Origin: CAVVAL01 sp963742725
Lineage (GTDB): Bacteria; Actinomycetota; Actinomycetes; Mycobacteriales; Cryptosporangiaceae
Assembly (NCBI GenBank): GCA_963742725.1
Contig: CAVUMX010000003.1
Coordinates: 1,116,001-1,180,000 of the forward strand
Reading direction: 5' to 3'
Length of the DNA: 64,000 bases
Part shown: positions 41,872 through 48,724 of the stretch, piece by piece
Position numbering within the stretch: position 1 is the first letter of the stretch
How the letters are laid out: every line of letters starts with the position of its first letter
Notes under the pieces: model-generated
Seen by the model: only the letters and a program-made list of their open reading frames with translations
Told to the model about the DNA's origin: nothing
Databases searched by the model: none
Program-made: the position numbers and the translations under genes

Positions 41872-42543
41872 TCACCCGTCCGCGTCGACGATGTACCCCA
41901 CGCCGCGCACGGTACGCACCAGGTCCGGACGGTGCAGCTTCTGGCGCAGCGACGCGACGTGGACGTCCAGGGTGCGGCCGGTGCCGGGCCAGTCGGTGTC
42001 CCAGACGGCGCGCAGGATCTCGTCCCGGCCGACGACCGTGCCGCGCCGCCGCACGAGCAGGACCAGCAGGTCGTACTCCTTGCGGGTCAGGTCCACCGGT
42101 TCGCCGTCGACGGTGACCCGGCGCGCGTCCGTGTCGACCGTCACGGAGCCGATCGTCGTGGCCAGGTTCTGGCCGGCGGGCTGGGTCCGGCGCAGCACGG
42201 CCTCGATCCTGGCCAGCAGCTCGGCCAGCGCGAACGGCTTGACCACGTAGTCGTCGGCGCCGGTGCGGAGCCCGTCGACGCGGTCGCGTTCGGTTCCCCG
42301 CGCCGTCACGGCGATGACCGGCACGCCGCTGCCGGACCGGATCCGGGCGCAGACCTCCAGGCCGTCCATGTCCGGCAGGCCCATGTCGAGCAGCACGAGG
42401 TCGAGGTCGCCCTTGCCGACCGCGGTCAGCGCCTCGGCGCCGTCGCCGGCACGGGTCACGCCGTAGCCGGCCCGCTCCAGCGCCGCACGCAGCGCACTCG
42501 CCACGCGGTCGTCGTCCTCGACCACCAGGATCCGCGCGGTCAC
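41872..42543 (-). CDS. OmpR-family response regulator
   Basis: This 223-residue regulator receives phosphate from the kinase encoded 6 bases downstream. The receiver domain has the acidic pocket VVEDDD, the phosphoacceptor Asp53 in LVLLDMGLPDMDG, Thr in VIAVTARG and Lys in YVVKPFALAEL. The C-terminal winged helix contains LTRKEYDLLVLLVRRRGTVV and TLDVHVASLRQKL, then VRTVRGVGYIV, the standard OmpR/PhoB DNA-binding unit. The gene starts 107 bases from the divergent TRAP permease gene, so both probably share a promoter region. Expected targets are that operon and itself; no clear direct repeats were seen in the gap. Confidence 0.92.
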   Translation of the reverse strand: MTARILVVEDDDRVASALRAALERAGYGVTRAGDGAEALTAVGKGDLDLVLLDMGLPDMDGLEVCARIRSGSGVPVIAVTARGTERDRVDGLRTGADDYVVKPFALAELLARIEAVLRRTQPAGQNLATTIGSVTVDTDARRVTVDGEPVDLTRKEYDLLVLLVRRRGTVVGRDEILRAVWDTDWPGTGRTLDVHVASLRQKLHRPDLVRTVRGVGYIVDADG

Positions 42544-42650
42544 GCCACCTCCCCAAGCCTGCTAGGTCAGATCTACGTCAAGTCTGGCACTCGAACCGGT
42601 CATGGCCCCGTAACGCGTTTGTAGCCTGCCTCCACTCGGGAAGGAGCGTG

Positions 42651-44738
42651 ATGGGCGTCACATCAGGGAGGCCGGACATGGCCGACGAGCGGCAGGACAC
42701 CGAGCGACGCGAGCCAAGGGGCACCGAGGCACGCGAGGACGGCGTGAGCGTAGCCAACGCCGAGGAGGTGCTGGCCGAGTACGACGAGGAGCGTCCGGCC
42801 CGGCACCTCGGCAGCTGGCACGACCTGGCCGTCACGGTGATCTGCGGACTCCTGTCCGTCTGGGTGATCGCCCAGGTCTTCTGGCCCGACGACGACGGCA
42901 CCCAGCACTACCGGATGCTGTTCCTCGCGGCCGTCCTGCCGCTGACCCTGCTGTGCTACCGCGCGGGCCGGCGCCGCACGTCCACGGAGAGCGACAACCC
43001 GGGCGTCGTGGACTGGATCCTGGCGGCGGCCGCGCTCGCCGCGGCGGTCTACCCGGTGGTCGTGTTCGACGAGTACATCCTGCGGTCGGCCCGCCCGCCG
43101 GTGCTCGACGTGGTGTTCGGCGCCGTCCTGCTGGTGCTCGTCCTGGAGGCGTGCCGCCGCACCACCGGCTGGGTGCTGCCGGCGGTCTGCCTGATGTTCG
43201 TCGCGTACGCCTACTACGGCGGCCTCCTGCCGCAGGACTGGACGATCGCGCACCGGGGTTTCAACTTCGACGCGATCGTCGGGCAGGCGCTCGGCGGCAC
43301 CGAGGGTGTGTACGGCATCCCGCTCGACGTCGCCGCCACGTACATCATCCTGTTCACGATCTACGGCGCCGTGCTGGACGCGTCCGGTGCGAGCAAGTTC
43401 TTCATCGATCTGAGCTTCGCGGCGTTCAAGCGGAGCCGCACCGCCCCGGGCCGGACCGTCACGCTCGCCGGCTTCCTGCTCGGCACCGTGTCCGGCTCCG
43501 GCACCGCGACGGCCGTGAGCCTCGGCTCGGTCGCCTGGCCGGTACTGGAGAAGGCCCGCTACCCCAAGGACCAGGCCGGCGGCGTGCTGGCGGCGGCCGG
43601 CATCGGCGCGATCCTGTCGCCGCCGACGCTGGGCGCGGCGGCGTTCATCATCGCCGAGTTCCTCGACGTCTCGTACGGCCGCGTGCTCCTGTGGGCCTGC
43701 GTCCCGACGCTGCTGTACTACCTCGGCATCATCCTCGCGATCGAGATCGACAGCCGACGGCTCGGCACCCGCGAGGTCGAGCAGTCCTCGACGTCGGCGC
43801 TGCGCCTGCTCGGCCGCTTCGGCTACCACTTCGCATCGCTCGGGCTCATCGTCTTCCTGCTCGCGACCGGCGTGACCTCACCGCTCAAGTCGGTCGTCGC
43901 CGCGATCGCGCTCCAGATCGTCCTGTCCTACCTGGACCCCGAACACCGGCTGACCCCGCTGCGGCTCGGCAAGGCGCTCGCCACCGGGACGCGCGGCGTG
44001 CTGCCCGTGGCCGCCACCTGCGCCGCCGCCGGCATCATCGTCGGCGTCGTCACCCAGACCGGGCTCGGCCTCGGCATGGCCGACATCGTCGTCGGCGCGG
44101 CCGGCGCCCTGGCGAGCGGCGAGACGGCCGTCCTCGCGCTCACCGTGCTGTTCTCGGCCGTCGCGATCATGCTGCTCGGCCTGGCCGTCCCGGTCACCGC
44201 GTCGTTCATCATCTCGTGGGTCATCGTGGCGCCCGCCCTGCTCGACCTCGGCGTCGCGCTGCCGGCCGTCGCGATGTTCGTCTTCTACTACGCGGTGCTG
44301 TCGGAGGTGAGCCCGCCGACCGCGCTCGCCGCGGTGGCCGCGAGCGCCATCACCGGCGGCAACGCGTTCCGGACGATGATGCAGGCCTGGAAGTACACGC
44401 TGCCGGCCTTCCTCGTGCCGTGCGCGTTCGTCCTGACGCCGCGCGGCGAGGGACTGCTGCTGGAGGCGTCCGCCGGCGACATCGGCGTCGCGCTCGTGGC
44501 GGGCGCGCTCGGCGTGGCCGCCCTGGCGATCGTGACCGGTGGCTGGATCTTCGGCCCGGCCGGCTGGCCCGAGCGGGCACTGTGCGCGGTCGCGGCCGTG
44601 CTGCTGCTCTACCTCGCCACACCGACGGTCCTGGCCGGCGCCGCACTGGTCGCCGCCGCCGTCGCGCTCCACCTCGTACTCCGCCGCCGGCGTACCGCCG
44701 GCGACGTCCCCATGACGGAAGGAACGGTGGGTTCGTGA
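42651..44738 (+). CDS. TRAP transporter fused permease (TAXI type, 4TM plus 12TM)
   Basis: This 695-residue membrane protein fuses the small and large TRAP permease subunits, as is usual for TAXI systems, and imports an organic anion using an ion gradient. The ATG at 42651 has GGGAAGGAG just upstream. About 75 cytosolic residues precede the small-subunit helices (LAVTVICGLLSVWVIAQVFW onward). The large subunit includes FLLGTVSGSGTATAVSLGSV, ILSPPTLGAAAFIIAEFLDV and LSEVSPPTALAAVAASAITG, conserved ion-binding regions. Extra hydrophobic segments at the C-terminus (from about 600) are typical of this subfamily. The stop overlaps the binding-protein start by 4 bases. The two-component pair upstream is the likely regulator. 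Substrate unknown. Confidence 0.92.
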   Translation: MGVTSGRPDMADERQDTERREPRGTEAREDGVSVANAEEVLAEYDEERPARHLGSWHDLAVTVICGLLSVWVIAQVFWPDDDGTQHYRMLFLAAVLPLTLLCYRAGRRRTSTESDNPGVVDWILAAAALAAAVYPVVVFDEYILRSARPPVLDVVFGAVLLVLVLEACRRTTGWVLPAVCLMFVAYAYYGGLLPQDWTIAHRGFNFDAIVGQALGGTEGVYGIPLDVAATYIILFTIYGAVLDASGASKFFIDLSFAAFKRSRTAPGRTVTLAGFLLGTVSGSGTATAVSLGSVAWPVLEKARYPKDQAGGVLAAAGIGAILSPPTLGAAAFIIAEFLDVSYGRVLLWACVPTLLYYLGIILAIEIDSRRLGTREVEQSSTSALRLLGRFGYHFASLGLIVFLLATGVTSPLKSVVAAIALQIVLSYLDPEHRLTPLRLGKALATGTRGVLPVAATCAAAGIIVGVVTQTGLGLGMADIVVGAAGALASGETAVLALTVLFSAVAIMLLGLAVPVTASFIISWVIVAPALLDLGVALPAVAMFVFYYAVLSEVSPPTALAAVAASAITGGNAFRTMMQAWKYTLPAFLVPCAFVLTPRGEGLLLEASAGDIGVALVAGALGVAALAIVTGGWIFGPAGWPERALCAVAAVLLLYLATPTVLAGAALVAAAVALHLVLRRRRTAGDVPMTEGTVGS

Positions 44739-45742
44739 ACAGGAACCTGGGCCGAGCGGCCGGGAGCGGAAAGCTGGCGGTCGCCGGTGTGCTGGCGCTC
44801 GCGTTGTCCGTGACCGCGTGCGGTGGTCAGCAGGAAGGCGCGAGCGAGTCCGGGTCCGGCGGGCGTCTCACCATCGCCACCGGCAACACCACGGGCGTGT
44901 ACTACATCCTCGGCGGCGGCCTCGCGAACGTGATCTCCAGCGACCTGGAGGGATACAAGGCGACGGCCGAGGCGACCCGGGCGTCCAAGGAGAACGTGGA
45001 GCGGGTCGTCGCCGGCCAGAACGACATCGCGTTCTCCCTCGCCGACACCGCCGCCGACGCGGTGAAGGGCGAGCACTCGTTCGAGGCGAAGCAGCCGGTC
45101 AGGGCCCTGCTGCGGATCTACAGCAACACGACGCAGGTCCTGGTGCGCAGCGACAGCGGCATCAAGTCCATCGCGGACATGAAGGGCAAGAGCATCTCCA
45201 CCGGATCCCCGAACTCCGGCACCGAGCTGATCGCGACCCGGCTGCTGGAGGCCAACAACCTCAAGGTGTCGGACGTCAAGCAGAAGAAGGCGTCGCTGCC
45301 GGAGACCGTCGAGGGCATGAAGGACGGCTCGATCCAGGGCATGTTCTGGTCCGGCGGACTCCCGACAGCCGGCGTGAAGGACCTCTTCGCCGCGCTGGGC
45401 ACCAAGGCGACGTTCCTGCCGCTGAGCGCCGAGCTGCCGAAGCTCCAGGCCACGTACGGCGACTCGTACCTGCCCGGCTCCATCCCGGGGTCGGCCTACG
45501 GCACGCGCGGCCCGGAGGTCATGACGATCCTCGTCCCGAACGTGCTGGTCGTCAGCGAGAAGATGGACGACGAGCTTGCCGGCAAGCTCGTGAAGCTGAT
45601 CTTCGACAAGCAGGTGCAGCTGGCCGCCGTGCACAAGGAGGCCAGCAACATCGTGCTGGACACGGCCGCCGAGACCGGTGACATCCCGCTCCACCCGGGA
45701 GCGAAGAAGGCACTGGCCGACCTGGGCGCGCCGGGGGCGTAG
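44735..45742 (+). CDS. TAXI-family TRAP transporter solute-binding lipoprotein
   Basis: This 335-residue lipoprotein is the binding partner of the fused permease upstream. The GTG at 44735 overlaps the permease stop (GTGA). The signal has a lipobox, LSVTACGG. TAXI signatures are LTIATGNTTGVYYILGGGLA, NDIAFSLADTAADAV, SISTGSPNSGTELIATRLLE and a C-terminal IPLHPGAKK. It resembles the orphan lipoprotein at 39381, so the locus has two binding proteins for one visible permease. Lysine codons are more frequent than in neighbours, as expected for an exported binding protein. The ligand cannot be read from sequence. A strong hairpin follows four bases after the stop. Confidence 0.92.
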   Translation: MNRNLGRAAGSGKLAVAGVLALALSVTACGGQQEGASESGSGGRLTIATGNTTGVYYILGGGLANVISSDLEGYKATAEATRASKENVERVVAGQNDIAFSLADTAADAVKGEHSFEAKQPVRALLRIYSNTTQVLVRSDSGIKSIADMKGKSISTGSPNSGTELIATRLLEANNLKVSDVKQKKASLPETVEGMKDGSIQGMFWSGGLPTAGVKDLFAALGTKATFLPLSAELPKLQATYGDSYLPGSIPGSAYGTRGPEVMTILVPNVLVVSEKMDDELAGKLVKLIFDKQVQLAAVHKEASNIVLDTAAETGDIPLHPGAKKALADLGAPGA

Positions 45743-45746
45743 AGGC

Positions 45747-45785
45747 CTGCTCCCGCCGGCGTGGCCGCACCGCTGGCGGGAGCAG
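45747..45785 (+). terminator. Intrinsic terminator after the TAXI-TRAP operon
   Basis: Arms CTGCTCCCGCC (45747-45757) and GGCGGGAGCAG (45775-45785) pair perfectly. The stem extends inward to about 15 bp with one G-U and a 9-base loop. It is followed by CTTTA, a short U-run, making it the most classical terminator in the window. Confidence 0.75.
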
Positions 45786-45798
45786 CTTTAATGGGGGA

Positions 45799-46491
45799 GT
45801 GAGCACCCGAGCGCGCCAAGCCGCCGGTGGAGGCCGTGAGGTGGACGTACCGCCCGAGCGCCTCTCCCGCTGGCTCGACAACTTCGCCGACCGGCACGGC
45901 GCGTTCGGCACCGAACGGACGGCGGACGGGGTCACGATCACGGCGGCGGACGGGGCGATCGCCGAACTGCGCGCACCGTTCCCGCCCGTCGCGCCGGACG
46001 GGCCGGCGCTGTCGTCGCTGATCGCCCACGCGCGGGCCCCGCGCCGGGTCGGGGTCCTGCTCGTCCGGCTCGGGGGTTACGCGGCCGGCATCTTCGAAGG
46101 CGCCGACCTGGTGACGTCCAAGGTGGACTCCCGGCTCGTGCACGCGCGGCACAAGAAGGGCGGATCGTCGCAGCAGCGGTTCGCCCGCCGCCACGACAAC
46201 GAGATCCGCGACCTGGTCAGCCACGCGGCCGACCTCGCCGCGCGGCTGCTCGTACCTGAACTGTCCACCCTGGAGGCCGTGGTGCTCGGCGGCGACCGGC
46301 GCGCGATCGACCTGGTACTGGCCGACCGCCGCCTCGTGGCCGTACCGGGCAAGGTGGTGGAACCGTTCCTGACCGTCCCGGATCCGAAACGCGCGGTGCT
46401 GGAGGAGGCACCGGCGATGTTCCGCGCGGTCCGGATCCGGGTCAGTGACGGGCCTATCAGTGACGGGCCGGTCAGCCCTGCCGCAGGTTGA
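45799..46491 (+). CDS. acVLRF1-family peptidyl-tRNA hydrolase (ribosome rescue)
   Basis: This 230-residue protein matches the actinobacterial Vms1-like release factor 1 family, which frees nascent chains from stalled large ribosomal subunits by hydrolysing peptidyl-tRNA. The key loop is HKKGGSSQQRFARRHDNE, with GGSSQQRF at residues 121-128. The conserved glutamine takes the place of the GGQ glutamine of release factors. SKVDSRLVHARHK and LVLADRRLVAVPGKVVEPFL are further family sequences. The GTG at 45799 has GGGGGA upstream and also TTTAAT ending 6 bases before it, so it could be read leaderless. The last codons contain a 15-bp imperfect duplication (SDGPISDGPVS). It overlaps the convergent M23 gene by 20 bases. 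Confidence 0.87.
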   Translation: MSTRARQAAGGGREVDVPPERLSRWLDNFADRHGAFGTERTADGVTITAADGAIAELRAPFPPVAPDGPALSSLIAHARAPRRVGVLLVRLGGYAAGIFEGADLVTSKVDSRLVHARHKKGGSSQQRFARRHDNEIRDLVSHAADLAARLLVPELSTLEAVVLGGDRRAIDLVLADRRLVAVPGKVVEPFLTVPDPKRAVLEEAPAMFRAVRIRVSDGPISDGPVSPAAG

Positions 46492-47239
46492 CGCCCTTGC
46501 CGGAGAAGAACGCGATCGGGTTGACGGGCGAACCGCCGATGTGGACCTCGAGGTGCAGGTGCGGGCCGGTGACGTTGCCGGTCTCGCCCTCGTAGCCGAT
46601 GAGCTGGCCGACGGTGACCCGCTGGCCGGTGCGGACGACGTAGCGCGTCATGTGCCCGTACCGGGTGACGACGCCGCCGGCGTGCTTGATGTCCACCTTG
46701 TTGCCGTAGCCGGACATGCTCATGCTGCCGGGGCCGGAGCAGCTGGGGCTGGTGCAGGCGGCCTCGACGACGACGCCGCTCGCGGCCGCGTAGATCGGGG
46801 TGCCGCCGCCGTTGGCGATGTCGACGCCCTCGTGGCTGGTGCCCCAGCGGTAGCCGAACCCGCTGGTGAGGTCGCCGCGCATCGGGCGGATCCAGGCGGG
46901 GAGCCGCTTGGCCGCGGCGGCCCTCGCGGCGGCGGCCTTGGCGGCCGCGGCCTTCTTGGCGGCGGACTTGCTCCGCGCGGCGCGCGCGGCAGCGGCCTTG
47001 CGGTCCGCGTCGGCCTTGGCGGCCCGGACCGCCTCGGCTGCCTGCGCGAGCTGCTGCGCGTGCAGGCGGGCCTCGGTCTGGGCTTCCAGCCGGGGATCCT
47101 CGATGGTGCGTGGTGCGGTAGCGACAGAGAGCTCGTCTGCCGAGGACTGCGGCGTCGAGGCGCCGATCGTGACAGCGCCCGCCACCAGGGCGGTCGCCGT
47201 CAGGGCATAGCGGATCGTCGACTGCTTGGTAATTCTCAT
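46472..47239 (-). CDS. Secreted M23-family metallopeptidase (peptidoglycan endopeptidase)
   Basis: This 255-residue exported protein has a signal peptide (YALTATALVAGAVTIGA) and an alanine/lysine-rich helical stretch at about 50-112 that probably forms a coiled coil. The C-terminal LytM domain covers about 115-255. Zinc ligands are His and Asp in GTSHEGVDIAN and the last His in GPHLHLEVHIGG, with GHMTRYVVRTGQRVTVGQLI between them. All catalytic residues appear intact, so it may cut peptidoglycan cross-bridges rather than only activate amidases. Its 3' end overlaps acVLRF1 on the other strand by 20 bases. A 345-base upstream gap with repeated GTTTCGTGA motifs suggests regulated expression. No c-di-AMP riboswitch pattern is visible there. 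Confidence 0.9.
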   Translation of the reverse strand: MRITKQSTIRYALTATALVAGAVTIGASTPQSSADELSVATAPRTIEDPRLEAQTEARLHAQQLAQAAEAVRAAKADADRKAAAARAARSKSAAKKAAAAKAAAARAAAAKRLPAWIRPMRGDLTSGFGYRWGTSHEGVDIANGGGTPIYAAASGVVVEAACTSPSCSGPGSMSMSGYGNKVDIKHAGGVVTRYGHMTRYVVRTGQRVTVGQLIGYEGETGNVTGPHLHLEVHIGGSPVNPIAFFSGKGVNLRQG

Positions 47240-47433
47240 CAGGCCATTCCTGGACCAGGGAAAGACGCACCCGGTCCGGTCAGCGCCGGTGTCGCCGGCG
47301 GTTCAGCGCTGCGTCCATCCTTTTGGCGGACATAGCGCTGGCAGCACTCGCTGCGTTCACTTCCTTCAGGACCCGGCGAACGCTAATAGCAGATCCGCGC
47401 AATGCCGAATCGTGAAAGAGAACCGCCATTCCG

Positions 47434-47548
47434 GTTTCGTGACCTCCGCCACACCGGTCGCGTGTTTCGTGACCGATGCCACCGGGTATCGCGGGCGCTC
47501 GTGGCCGAGCCATCACCCACGGTGATGTTTCGTGAGAGTCAACTCACG
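47434..47548. promoter_or_regulatory. Repeated GTTTCGTGA motifs and a palindrome upstream of the M23 gene
   Basis: The 345-base gap (47240-47584) contains GTTTCGTGA at 47434, 47464 and 47527, spaced 30 and 63 bases. The last copy runs into CGTGAG-N6-CTCACG (47531-47548), a perfect hyphenated palindrome. On the - strand, TATTAG near 47380-47386 is a possible -10. The array may bind a regulator of the cell-wall peptidase; no known site matches exactly. No gene is seen in this gap. Confidence 0.45.
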
Positions 47549-47584
47549 ATCTCGCCGCCGACCAAATCATCGACGGAGAGTTAC

Positions 47585-48502
47585 TCAGCCGGTGCCGAAC
47601 GTGTTGCAGGCCTTCGGGTCGCCGGTCTCGTACCCGCGGAAGAACCACTGCTGGCGCTGTTCGGCCGAGCCGTGCGTCCAGCTCTCCGGGTTGACCTGGC
47701 CGCTGGTCTTCTCCTGGATCTTGTCGTCACCGACCGCGGCCGCCGCCTGGAGTGCCTCCTGGATCTCCTGCTCACCGACCGTGTCGACCAGCCCGCCCGG
47801 GCTCGACGCCGCCTTCGTCCACACGCCCGCGAAGCAGTCCGCCTGCAGCTCCATGGCGATCGAGTACTGGTTGGCCCGGCCCGGATCCCGCTGCTGGGCG
47901 CGGCGCACCTGCTGCTCGGTGCCGGTGATCGTCTGGATGTGGTGGCCGAACTCGTGCGCGATCACGTACGCCTGGGCGAACTCACCGGGCGCGCCGAACC
48001 GCTCGGCCAGCTCGTTGTAGAAGCTCAGGTCGATGTAGATGCGCTGGTCACCGGGGCAGTAGAACGGGCCCACCGCCGACGTCGCCTGCCCGCACGCCGT
48101 GTTGACGCCCCCGTCGAACAGCGCGAACCGCGGCTCGGCGTACTGGGTGCCGAGCGTGGAGAACAGGTTCGCCTTCCAGTACGCGCGCAGGTCGTTGAAC
48201 GTCGCCGCCTGGCGGCAGTCGGCGTCGCGGAACCGGTCGGTGTTGGCCGCCGCGCACTTCTGCTGCAGCGCGGTGTTGTCGCCCGTGCTGGAGCCGCTGT
48301 CCAGGCTCGGCAACCCGCCGTTCACGCCCAGCAGGCTCAGGAGCACGACCAGGATGAGCCCGACGACACCGCCACCGATCGTCTTGCCGCCGCCGGGAAT
48401 AGGCAGCCCGCCGCCGCTCGCACCCCCGCCACCGACCGGACCGGACCCGCGTAGATCGTCAATCTGGGACGTGTCGATCTCGGCGTCCTTGTCGAAGTCC
48501 AT
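47585..48502 (-). CDS. Neutral zinc metallopeptidase (YpfJ family), membrane-anchored
   Basis: This 305-residue protein has a glycine-rich N-terminus, one membrane helix (GGGVVGLILVVLLSLLGVNG) and an extracytoplasmic putative_zinc metallopeptidase domain. The zinc motif is AYVIAHEFGHHIQ (HExxH). MELQADCFAGVW supplies the third ligand region, and FYCPGDQRIYIDLSFYNEL is another family block. The ATG at 48502 is chosen because AGGAGG and GGAGGGG lie directly upstream and the protein then starts DFDKDAEIDTSQIDDLRG; the frame is open further upstream but without a start signal. Length is normal for the family. The natural substrate is not known. It is divergent from the ABC-F gene. Confidence 0.9.
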   Translation of the reverse strand: MDFDKDAEIDTSQIDDLRGSGPVGGGGASGGGLPIPGGGKTIGGGVVGLILVVLLSLLGVNGGLPSLDSGSSTGDNTALQQKCAAANTDRFRDADCRQAATFNDLRAYWKANLFSTLGTQYAEPRFALFDGGVNTACGQATSAVGPFYCPGDQRIYIDLSFYNELAERFGAPGEFAQAYVIAHEFGHHIQTITGTEQQVRRAQQRDPGRANQYSIAMELQADCFAGVWTKAASSPGGLVDTVGEQEIQEALQAAAAVGDDKIQEKTSGQVNPESWTHGSAEQRQQWFFRGYETGDPKACNTFGTG

Positions 48503-48638
48503 GGCCCCTCCGCCCTCCTGGCTTCGCGCAGAGCGTACGACGCGGGACCGTCCCGTATCGAGGCACCCGGGGACGAAACGCCGGCCCGGCCCAGGCGGCG
48601 TGGCAAAAGCACTCGCGGCGGACCGGTAGACTGGCGCC

Positions 48639-48653
48639 ATGCGTTGCTCGTAG
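48639..48653 (+). CDS. Four-codon leaderless upstream ORF (Met-Arg-Cys-Ser)
   Basis: ATGCGTTGCTCGTAG begins 6 bases after a -10-like TAGACT (48627-48632), so the transcript probably starts at or next to the ATG. No ribosome binding site precedes it. It lies 71 bases before the ABC-F start codon. Short upstream ORFs commonly regulate ABC-F genes by stalling or attenuation, but a regulatory role here is inferred only from position. Confidence 0.4.
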   Translation: MRCS

Positions 48654-48724
48654 GCCGCCGACCGCCACCGTTGCCCGTCCTAATCCGTGGCCGTCCCGCG
48701 CTGCCCGTCTGCGAGGAAATCCCC

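Noticed and set aside
47531..47548. CRP site
   Set aside because: The palindrome CGTGAG-N6-CTCACG places 8 rather than 6 bases between GTGA and TCAC, so it does not fit the CRP consensus, unlike the site at 33035.
47240..47584. Possible c-di-AMP (ydaO) riboswitch before the M23 peptidase gene
   Set aside because: Such riboswitches often precede cell-wall hydrolase genes in Actinobacteria, but the conserved GGGGAACC and CTAACCC blocks are not present on the - strand of this gap.
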